From an uncultured bacterium (GTDB lineage: Bacteria > Bdellovibrionota_C > UBA2361 > CAKMMH01): 6,630 nt of DNA. Both the position numbers and the translations under genes were made by a program. Below, in pieces: positions 1 through 5,943 of this stretch; the first letter of the stretch is position 1, and each line of letters starts with the position of its first letter. Location: NCBI GenBank assembly GCA_927798255.1, contig CAKMMH010000102.1, positions 1 to 6,630 on the forward strand, given 5' to 3'. A model generated the notes under the pieces. The model was not told where the DNA came from and made no database searches. It worked only from the letters and a program-made list of their open reading frames with translations.

Positions 1-197
1 CTTCCTCTTTAAACTCTATTCTCTATAATATTCTCTATAAAATTTGATGATTAAAATTTAGTATAAGTTTCAAGAACTTTAAATAAAACAGTGTTAGTTT
101 AAAGAGCTGGCGTGATAAAAAGCTCAATTTGACATTAATGTATATTACTCTTTGTCAAAATCTCCACATCATTTTCTGTGTAAAATGAGAAAAAGAC
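1..197. other. Gene-free AT-rich flank
   Basis: No open frame of useful length or RNA gene is visible here. It holds a 12-bp tandem pair (ATTCTCTATAA at 18-28 and again at 30-40). It also has three small inverted repeats: GAGCT/AGCTC (104-108 with 121-125), TTTGACA/TGTCAAA (128-134 with 153-159) and CATTTT/AAAATG (170-175 with 182-187). TTGACA at 129-134 matches a -35 box, but no -10 sequence stands at a usable distance, so no promoter is called. The stretch lies downstream of the minus-strand adhE and may simply be decayed spacer. Confidence 0.5.
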
Positions 198-260
198 ATT
201 TGAACGCGGGCAACCGCAAGGTGTACTACATTGTACAGTAAGGATTACCCGCATTCAAAT
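198..260 (-). terminator. Long stem-loop after adhE, candidate terminator or structured 3' end
   Basis: Arms 198-210 and 248-260 pair over 13 positions. The single imperfect position is C-A on the plus strand but G-U on the minus strand, so the minus-strand RNA pairs completely. On that strand the stem is followed by GTC and five Ts (positions 194 to 190), as in an intrinsic terminator, and it begins about 30 bases after the adhE stop. The 37-base interior is too long for a simple terminator and holds a smaller hairpin, TGTAC/GTACA (222-226 with 233-237). A competing short hairpin, GCGG-TTGC-CCGC, can form on the minus strand next to the T run and would use the same CCCGC arm. Termination is the simplest reading; a small structured RNA or a repeat is the alternative. 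Confidence 0.5.
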
Positions 261-292
261 AACGAAGTATTTTTTGATGTATTGTCAATTTT

Positions 293-2947
293 TTACTCGC
301 CGTAATATGAACGAATGTATATTTTCTTAATATCCTCAATTAACGGATACACAGGATTTGCTCCTGTGCATTGGTCATCAAACGCAAGTTCTGAAAGGTC
401 GTCTAATGAATCCATAAATTCTTTTTCGTCTATTCCATATGCTTTGATGCTACTTGGAATTTCAATTTCCCTCTTTAATTTTGAAATCGCATCTAAAAGT
501 TTTTTAACCTTATCATCTTCAGTCTTTCCACCAAGATTAAGTTCATCTGCAATTTGAGCATATCTAGTCTTTGCATTAGGATACCTATATTGAGGAAATA
601 CTGCTTGCTTTTTCGGTGCATCTGTTAAGTTATATTTAATAATTTGATTAAATAAAAGCGCATTTGCAATACCATGAGGTATATTAAATCTTGCTCCAAG
701 CTTATGTGCCATTGAATGGCAAATTCCTAAAAATGAATTTGCAAAAGCCATACCTGCAATTGTCGCAGCATAATGCATCTTCTCTCTTGCTAAAGGATCA
801 TCTTTTCCATTTTTATATGAACGAGGTAAATATTTAAACACAAGCTTAATTGCCTCTAATGCATTTGAATTTGTAAAGTTTGTTGCCATAATCGATACAT
901 AAGCTTCCACTGCGTGAACAAGTGCATCAATTCCTGAAGCTGCAGTTAAACCTTTTGGCATAGTATCAACAAAATTTGGATCAACTATTGCCATATTAGG
1001 CGTTAGCGCATAGTCTGCAATTGCATATTTCATATGATTACTATCATCTGTAATAATTGAAAAAGGTGTTACTTCTTAACCTGTTCCTTAGGTCGTTGGA
1101 ATCGCTACCATCAAAGCTTTTTTACCAAGTTCAGGAAGCACGCAAGTTCTTTTTCTTATATCCATAAAACGCATTGATATATCTTCAAACTTTGTATCTG
1201 GTACTTCATACATAAGCCATAAAATTTTAGCAGCATCTATTGGAGAACCACCACCTAGGGCAATTATCGTATCAGGCTCAAAAGGTTTTAAAATATTTAA
1301 AGCCTCTGTCACAGTGGAAAGTGTTGGGTCAGGTTTTACATCAAAAAATATTTGATAATCAACATTTATTTCATCAAGTACTCTTGTAACATTATTAATG
1401 ACACCTGAGTTAAAAAGGTATCTATCAGTAACAATAAACGCTCTTTTTCTTCCTGCTAATTCTCTTAGTGCTAAATCAGTAGCTCCTCTTTTAAAATAAA
1501 TTTTTGATGGCACTCTAAACCAAAGCATATTTTCTCTCCTAATAGCAACTGTTTTATAATTTAATAAATGCTTAACACTTACATTCTCACTTACTGAATT
1601 TTCCCCCCATGAACCACAACCTATTGTAAGAGTTGGCTCTAGTCTAAAATTGAAGAGATCTCCAATAGCACCTTGAGAAGCAGGAGAATTTACAATAAGC
1701 CTACCAGCTGGAAGATTAGTTGCAAAATAATTAATTCTATCTTTATTTCTTTCATCTGTGTGAAGTGTAGCAGTGTGTCCCGCACCACCTAAAAGAATAA
1801 GGTTATGTGCCATACTAACTGCAGTTTCAAAATCATTTGCTTTATATAATGCTAAAATTGGCGATAACTTTTCATGCGCAAATGGATCATCATTTTCTAT
1901 CTTTTTACACTCTGCAATAAGCACTTTTACATTCTCATCTACATTAATTCCAGCAAGGCTTGCAATAGTGTGAGCAGTTTGCCCCACGATTTGAGGATTT
2001 ACTCCACCTTTTGGAGATAAAATAATTTTAGAAAGTTTTTCTTTCTCTTTATTTGATAAAATATATGCACCTCTATAAGAAAGCTCATTTTTAACTTCAT
2101 CATACACATCATTTACTGCTATTACAGATTGCTCAGAAGCGCAAATCATACCATTATCAAATGTTTTAGACATTAGTATTGAAGAAACCGCTGTCTTTAT
2201 ATCGCTAGTTTCATCAATAATTGCTGGAGTGTTCCCAGGACCTACACCAAGCGCCGGCTTTCCAGAAGAATAAGCAACCCTTACCATACTTGTTCCTCCT
2301 GTTGCTAAGATTACATTTACAAGAGGATGAGTCATAAGCCTATTTGAAAGCTCAATTGATGGTTCATCAATCCAAGCGATGATCCCGTCTGGTGCTCCTG
2401 CTTTTACCGCAGCTTCAAGTACTATTTTTGCAGCTTCAATTGTTGATTTTTTTGCTCTTGGATGAGGTGAAAAAATAATTGCATTTCTTGTCTTAAGAGC
2501 AATTAATGATTTAAAAATTGCAGTTGATGTAGGATTAGTTGTTGGGACAATTCCTGCAAGGACTCCAAGAGGTTCTGCAACAATTTTTGTACCATTTGTT
2601 ATATCTTCACTTATTACTCCGCATGTTTTAGTATCTTTATGTTTATTATAAATATATTCAGAGGCAAAATGATTTTTAATAACCTTATCCTCCATTACTC
2701 CCATCCCAGTATCTTCACATGCTAATTTTGCAAGAGGAATTCTTGCTTTTGCGGCTGCAATAGAAGCTTGTTTAAAGATATAATCTACTTTTTCCTGAGA
2801 AAATGTTTGATAAATACTTTGGGCTTTTTTAACTTTTTCAATAAGTTTATCTAAACTTTCTAAGTCATTTACTAAAATTTTATTGACGCCCACATTAGCA
2901 TCGATATTAACATTATTTTTTTCATTTTTTTTCTTTATGTTTACCAT
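293..2947 (-). pseudogene. Bifunctional acetaldehyde-CoA/alcohol dehydrogenase AdhE with two in-frame TAA codons
   Basis: AdhE reduces acetyl-CoA to acetaldehyde and then to ethanol in the cytoplasm, oxidising two NADH; the family forms long filaments (spirosomes). The frame is 884 codons, close to the usual 860-890, and reads as AdhE throughout. The N-terminal aldehyde dehydrogenase domain (about 25-450) has the catalytic Cys269 in MICASEQ and GVGPGNTP at 234-241. The C-terminal iron-dependent ADH domain (about 480-884) has GGGSPIDAAK at 565-574. Its metal ligands by family alignment are Asp674, His678, His744 and His758, spaced as in E. coli AdhE. Codons 620 and 624 are TAA exactly where the conserved motif reads SGTGSE; the frame on either side is unbroken. 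The product as written stops at residue 619, giving an intact acetaldehyde dehydrogenase half and no working ADH half. The ATG at 2947 is the only plausible start (the next Met is residue 82) and gives a Lys/Asn-rich extension of about 20 residues. AdhE identity is near certain; whether the gene is dead, truncated or read through is open. Confidence 0.93.
1076..1090 (-). other. Two nonsense codons at the adhE SGTGSE motif
   Basis: Read on the minus strand, 1090 to 1076 is TAA GGA ACA GGT TAA, followed by GAA GTA ACA CCT. In AdhE proteins this segment is Ser-Gly-Thr-Gly-Ser-Glu-Val-Thr-Pro. Each stop differs from the Ser codon TCA by one C-to-A change. TCA is used as a normal Ser codon elsewhere in the gene (for example Ser160 and Ser168), and TAA ends this frame at 293-295 and also ends the transporter gene, so a genome-wide recoding of TAA is not supported. 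The downstream ATG at 1033 (codon 639) has no convincing ribosome binding site, and a protein starting there would lack the nucleotide-binding half of the ADH domain. Confidence 0.9.
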
Positions 2948-2954
2948 ATAAAAA

Positions 2955-2959
2955 CCTCT
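2955..2959 (-). promoter_or_regulatory. Ribosome binding site of adhE
   Basis: AGAGG on the minus strand is followed by seven bases and then the ATG at 2947. This fixes the adhE start and supports the Lys/Asn-rich N-terminal extension as truly translated. Confidence 0.7.
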
Positions 2960-2984
2960 AATATATAATTACTAAACCCCTTGC

Positions 2985-3291
2985 GGTAATGGCACCCTCA
3001 GGTTTAAATTTTTGTTTAGTCGCCCCCTTACGGGGGCGGACTTTATGGGTTATTACGTACACCGGAGTATCCTCGTGAATGTCGCTAACGCGAACGCTCC
3101 CGAGTCTACAGCGGAAGCCTCACTTCGTTCGTCTACATTCTGCCCTAGCGCCGCATGCTAACGCATGCTCTAATAACCCCCTGACGGGGTTTTGCCTCAA
3201 AATTCTTGCAATTCAAAATCAAATCGCAAATAACTCGTAATTTCTCGAACCAAATGCACATTTTGTACAAAAATTTTCAAGTGCCATTACC
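2985..3291 (-). repeat. GC-rich structured element with terminal inverted repeats (MITE-like or large structured RNA)
   Basis: The 307-bp element is bounded by perfect 11-bp inverted repeats, GGTAATGGCAC (2985-2995) and GTGCCATTACC (3281-3291), with AAACCCC as a direct repeat outside both ends (2974-2980 and 3293-3299). It is far more GC-rich than its surroundings. A second long-range stem pairs GGGTTATTA (3047-3055) with TAATAACCC (3171-3179). Hairpins stand at 3021-3038 (CGCCCCC stem), 3082-3093, 3153-3168 (GCATGC stem) and 3175-3191 (CCCC stem). All four loops read TNAC on plus, which is GTNA on minus. A further stem at 3255-3269 pairs fully only as minus-strand RNA, through a G-U pair. 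The position, ending about 38 bases before the adhE ATG on the coding strand, would place a minus transcript in the adhE leader. No transposase and no convincing protein frame is inside. A dispersed non-autonomous repeat is favoured over a dedicated RNA gene. Confidence 0.6.
3190..3205 (+). repeat. Internal copy of the TTTTGCCTCNNAATTC motif
   Basis: This 16-base stretch matches both ends of the downstream cassette at 5881-6502 in 14 of 16 positions, with the same two central bases variable. It lies inside the structured element, immediately after the 3175-3191 hairpin. Its recurrence links the two GC-rich inserts of the window. Confidence 0.55.
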
Positions 3292-3494
3292 CAAACCCCG
3301 TTAGATGTTCACTAAAATTTAGTATTAATTAGTGTTTTCAAAATTAATCACTCTTCTTTAGTAGCATCAATAATAGTTTATCATCTTTTATAAAAAATCA
3401 CTATTACATATAGTTTGATGCATAAGTATTGATAAAATTTTCAAATTATATTTAAATAATAACTGTTTATTTTAACAACCAAATTTTTAATTTT
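3292..3494. other. AT-rich spacer with a nested inverted repeat, upstream of adhE and of the tRNA
   Basis: No protein frame is seen. A split inverted repeat pairs GCATCAA (3364-3370) with TTGATGC (3415-3421) and, inside it, TAATAGT (3371-3377) with ACTATTA (3400-3406); the right side carries eight extra bases. A palindrome, ACTAAA-A-TTTAGT, lies at 3311-3323. TTGATA at 3429-3434 could be a -35 box for the tRNA, with a poor AT-rich -10 about 17 bases on. TGTTTATTTTAACAA near 3464-3478 faintly resembles a Rex operator (consensus TTGTTAA-N4-TTAACAA), a known regulator of adhE genes, but one half-site is degraded. No adhE promoter could be fixed with confidence. Confidence 0.4.
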
Positions 3495-3567
3495 GCGGAC
3501 GTAACTCAGTTGGTAGAGTGCTTGCTTCCCAAGCAAGATGTCGCGGGTTCGAGTCCCGTCATCCGCT
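3495..3567 (+). tRNA. tRNA-Gly (anticodon CCC)
   Basis: The 73-nt cloverleaf is complete. It has a 7-bp acceptor stem, a D arm ACTC/GAGT, an anticodon stem CTTGC/GCAAG around loop TTCCCAA with anticodon CCC at 3528-3530, a five-base variable loop, and a T arm GCGGG/CCCGT around TTCGAGT (one G-U pair). The acceptor stem has a C-A mismatch at the sixth pair. The discriminator base is T and CCA is not encoded, so the end must be added by CCA-adding enzyme. The anticodon reads GGG glycine codons. Confidence 0.95.
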
Positions 3568-3973
3568 TTCATATATTTTTTTCGTTTATTCCCTTAGCTT
3601 GTTTTAAAGCTCCTCTAAAAGAAATGTTTCTTCAAGTTTTTAATTCATAGTTTCAATTATAAAAAAGTATAAACTACAAACATATGTTCATATAATATTA
3701 TTTGGATTTAATTGATTGAAAACTTAATGATAATTAGAAAAATAACTATTTCTTCTCTTAAATTCTTTTTTATATATGTTTAGATGCAAAATTTTCAAAA
3801 AGGATTCTTAAAAAATTTAAAAATCTCATAACATATTAAATTTATTAAACAAAAACTCTTGTAACTTTATTTTATAATATATAATCTAGTAATTAAGAAA
3901 AATATAAGTTAAGCAATTTAAATAAATTATAAAGATTTATAAAAAATTATTGTTTTAAAAATTTGCGCTAAAC
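3568..3973. other. AT-rich gene-free spacer between the tRNA and the phosphate transporter
   Basis: About 400 bases with no open frame of note on either strand, no RNA gene, and no strong hairpin. Composition is very AT-rich with many A and T runs. A T-rich stretch right after the tRNA (3568-3582) may help end its transcription, but no stem precedes it other than the tRNA itself. Confidence 0.5.
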
Positions 3974-4001
3974 TTGTTTAAACGAATAAAATATATATAA
4001 T
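3974..4001 (+). promoter_or_regulatory. Candidate sigma-70 promoter of the phosphate transporter
   Basis: TTGTTT (3974-3979) and a perfect TATAAT (3996-4001) are separated by 16 bases. Transcription would start near 4008, only a few bases before the ATG at 4012. No Shine-Dalgarno sequence precedes that ATG, so the mRNA may be leaderless or nearly so. The -35 box lies within the inverted repeat TAAAC-TT-GTTTA (3969-3980), a possible operator. Confidence 0.55.
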
Positions 4002-4011
4002 ACAAAAACAT

Positions 4012-5775
4012 ATGGATATATTTACACTTTTTACTTTCGTTGGAGGGCTAGCATTCTTCCTTTATGGGATTACTACAATGTCTCAAGGGCTAGAAAATGT
4101 GGCAGGTGGAAAACTTGAACAGCTTTTAAAAAAGGTCACCTCTAATCCTTTAAAAAGTTTTGCTCTTGGAGCTGGCATAACAGCTCTTATTCAATCTTCT
4201 TCTGCAGTTACAGCGATGCTTATAGGGCTTGTAAACTCTGGCATTATGCAGTTATCTCAAACCGTCAGTATTGTTATTGGCGCAAAACTTGGAACGACAA
4301 TCACTGCATGGCTTTTAAGCCTTGCATCATTAAAAGACGCAGGTGGCGCATTCATTTTAAAACTTCTTAATCCTGAAACCTTTTCTCCCCTATTAGCATT
4401 TATTGGTATTTGCTTTATTTTAAAATCAAAAAAGAAAAAAAGAAAAAATATTGGTCTTATCTTAATAGGGTTTGCAATCCTAATGTTTGGAATGACCACG
4501 ATGACAGCGGGCGTTGCTCCCCTTGCCAATGCCCCTGAATTTAACAATATTTTAATTAAATTTAAAAATCCAATTTTAGGATTTATTTGCGGCGTAATTG
4601 TTACCTCTCTTATACAAAGCTCCTCTGCATCAATTGGTATTTTACAAGCATTAACTTTAACAACAAATATTTCTTGGGAAATAGCCGTTCCAATTGTTCT
4701 TGGACAAAATTTAGGAGCTTGCATCTCTCCAATGCTTGCAAGTATTGGAGCTAACGTAAATGCAAAAAGAGTAGCAGGAATTTATCTTATATATACTATT
4801 CTTAGCGTACTAATCTGTTTTCCTATATTTATAGTATTAAATTCTGTCTTAAATTTAGAGTTTTTTAAGTCTGACATCTCTGCAGTTGGAATTGCTATAT
4901 TTCACACTGGCTTTAATGTTATAGCAGCATTTATCCTTTTTCCTTTTTGTAAATATATAGAAAACCTTTCAATTAAATATATTAGAACTAAAGATGATAA
5001 AAAAGGCGAAGAAACTGTATTCTTAGATAGAAGATTACTATTGACTCCTACCTTTGCAGCATCTGAATGCTTTAGAAAAACTCTTGAAATGGGACAAATG
5101 GTTGAAAGTAATTTAAATGAAGCATCAAATTTAATATTTCATTATGATGATAAAAAAGAAGAAAAAATTTCTCAAAATGAAACAAAAATTGACCTTTATG
5201 AAGATAAATTAAATTCTTTTTTGGTAAAGCTTTCTGCAAAAGGTTTAACTGATGAAACAAGTAATAAAGTTTCACAGCTTCTTTTAAGTATTAGTGATTT
5301 TGAAAGAATTGGCGACCATGCAATAAATATCCTAAATATAGCAAAAAAAATGCATGAATTAGATATTAAATTCTCTACTGATGCTACAAAAGAAATAAAA
5401 ACACTTATAGAAGCTATCACCGAAATTTTCCTTCTATCATTTACTTCATATACAAATAACGATTTAAATATCGCAAAAAAAGTTGATCCATTAGAAGACG
5501 CCATTAAAAATGGAATTCATATAGCAAAAGATAATCATGTCCAAAGATTAAAAAATGCAACATGTAAGATTGAAATTAGCTTTTTATACTCTGATTTATT
5601 AAATGAGCTTTTAAGAATTGCAGGACATGCTGGAAATATCGCCTTAAGTGTTATTCATCTTTATAGCAAAAAATTCTTTAAACACGAATATAACCATAGA
5701 GATAAGGAAAGTGACAGCGAATTTTCAACACGCCTTGAAAAATATCAGTCAAAATATGAAATTTATAATTTTTAA
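4012..5775 (+). CDS. Na+/phosphate symporter with C-terminal PhoU-like domain
   Basis: An inner-membrane carrier of the Na/Pi-cotransporter II-related family (YjbB/NptA type), expected to move inorganic phosphate with sodium. The 587 residues are normal for the fused form. The membrane half (about 1-320, eight or nine hydrophobic segments) shows the family's internal duplication: QSSSAVTAM at 61-69 with GAKLGTTIT at 90-98, and QSSSASIG at 202-209 with GQNLGACIS at 231-239. These QSSS repeats are the substrate and sodium site of the family. The cytoplasmic half (about 340-555) is PhoU-like and helical, with the typical ERIGDHAINI at 431-440 and a second, weaker copy around LLRIAGHAGNIA (533-544). 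The tail is charged. The ATG at 4012 gives the full first membrane segment (LFTFVGGLAFFLYGI) and has no visible Shine-Dalgarno sequence. The gene stands alone, diverging from adhE, with no pst or pho neighbour. The family is clear; transport direction (uptake or efflux of excess phosphate, both reported in the family) cannot be told from sequence. Confidence 0.93.
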   Translation: MDIFTLFTFVGGLAFFLYGITTMSQGLENVAGGKLEQLLKKVTSNPLKSFALGAGITALIQSSSAVTAMLIGLVNSGIMQLSQTVSIVIGAKLGTTITAWLLSLASLKDAGGAFILKLLNPETFSPLLAFIGICFILKSKKKKRKNIGLILIGFAILMFGMTTMTAGVAPLANAPEFNNILIKFKNPILGFICGVIVTSLIQSSSASIGILQALTLTTNISWEIAVPIVLGQNLGACISPMLASIGANVNAKRVAGIYLIYTILSVLICFPIFIVLNSVLNLEFFKSDISAVGIAIFHTGFNVIAAFILFPFCKYIENLSIKYIRTKDDKKGEETVFLDRRLLLTPTFAASECFRKTLEMGQMVESNLNEASNLIFHYDDKKEEKISQNETKIDLYEDKLNSFLVKLSAKGLTDETSNKVSQLLLSISDFERIGDHAINILNIAKKMHELDIKFSTDATKEIKTLIEAITEIFLLSFTSYTNNDLNIAKKVDPLEDAIKNGIHIAKDNHVQRLKNATCKIEISFLYSDLLNELLRIAGHAGNIALSVIHLYSKKFFKHEYNHRDKESDSEFSTRLEKYQSKYEIYNF

Positions 5776-5776
5776 A

Positions 5777-5810
5777 CTATTTATTTTAGTCTATAAAATA
5801 GGGATTTTTT
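5777..5810 (+). terminator. Probable intrinsic terminator of the phosphate transporter
   Basis: CTATTTAT (5777-5784) pairs with ATAAAATAG (5793-5801) with one bulged A around an 8-base loop. GGA and six Ts (5805-5810) follow. The stem is AT-rich and weak, but its place directly after the stop codon and its T run fit a terminator. Confidence 0.5.
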
Positions 5811-5880
5811 CGAATAATTAAAAAAAATTTTTCAAACATGTATTTTTTTGTTTACAAAGATTTAACTTTTGTTTAATGTA

Positions 5881-5897
5881 GAATTAAGAGGCAAAAA
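5881..5897. repeat. Left terminal inverted repeat of the cassette
   Basis: Reads GAATTAAGAGGCAAAAA. Its mate is at 6486-6502, with the two mismatches at the sixth and seventh bases. It overlaps the hairpin at 5890-5912. Confidence 0.6.
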
Positions 5898-5912
5898 AAA
5901 CGGTTTTTTGCC
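5890..5912 (+). other. Hairpin at the left end of the cassette
   Basis: A perfect 9-bp stem, GGCAAAAAA with TTTTTTGCC, around the loop AACGG. No T run follows on plus, so it is unlikely to be a standard terminator. It could shield the downstream ribosome binding site from readthrough transcripts or be a recognised element end. Confidence 0.5.
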
Positions 5913-5930
5913 AAGGTTTACATGGGCCCC

Positions 5931-5934
5931 GGAG
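5931..5934 (+). promoter_or_regulatory. Ribosome binding site deciding the start of the cassette gene
   Basis: GGAG stands nine bases before the ATG at 5944. The alternative upstream in-frame start, TTG at 5869, has only a weak AAAGA before it and would translate across the terminal inverted repeat. The ATG is therefore preferred. Confidence 0.6.
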
Positions 5935-5943
5935 ATTTATAGT

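Noticed and set aside
315..557. Plus-strand frame of 80 codons, and similar frames at 1773-1973
   Set aside because: They lie antisense within adhE, have no ribosome binding site and no recognisable protein; they are shadows of the strongly biased coding frame.
293..1033. A separate 246-residue alcohol dehydrogenase gene starting at the ATG at 1033
   Set aside because: It is in the same frame as the upstream part and begins in the middle of the iron-ADH domain, lacking its nucleotide-binding half and without a convincing ribosome binding site. It is the 3' part of adhE.
1076..1090. Genome-wide reassignment of TAA to serine
   Set aside because: TAA terminates adhE itself and the transporter gene at sensible ends, and TCA is used for Ser elsewhere in adhE. 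Only site-specific readthrough or mutation remains possible.
3219..3287. A 22-codon minus-strand frame (MALENFCTKCAFG...) starting inside the terminal repeat of the upstream element
   Set aside because: It has a CxxC-like look and an ATG, but it is very short, overlaps the terminal inverted repeat and stems, has only a poorly spaced GGGG as ribosome binding site, and ends at TGA in mid-element. Most likely incidental.
2985..3291. A known housekeeping RNA (RNase P, tmRNA, SRP or 6S RNA) in the GC-rich element
   Set aside because: None of the recognisable conserved cores of these RNAs could be found on either strand, and the terminal inverted repeats with flanking direct repeats fit a repeat element better.
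4257..5504. Minus-strand frames of 155, 67 and 102 codons inside the transporter gene
   Set aside because: They are antisense to a clear, well-conserved membrane protein and have no features of their own.
5869..5943. TTG start giving a 164-residue form of the cassette protein
   Set aside because: Translation would cross the terminal inverted repeat and the 9-bp hairpin, and only a weak AAAGA precedes the TTG; the ATG at 5944 has a better site.
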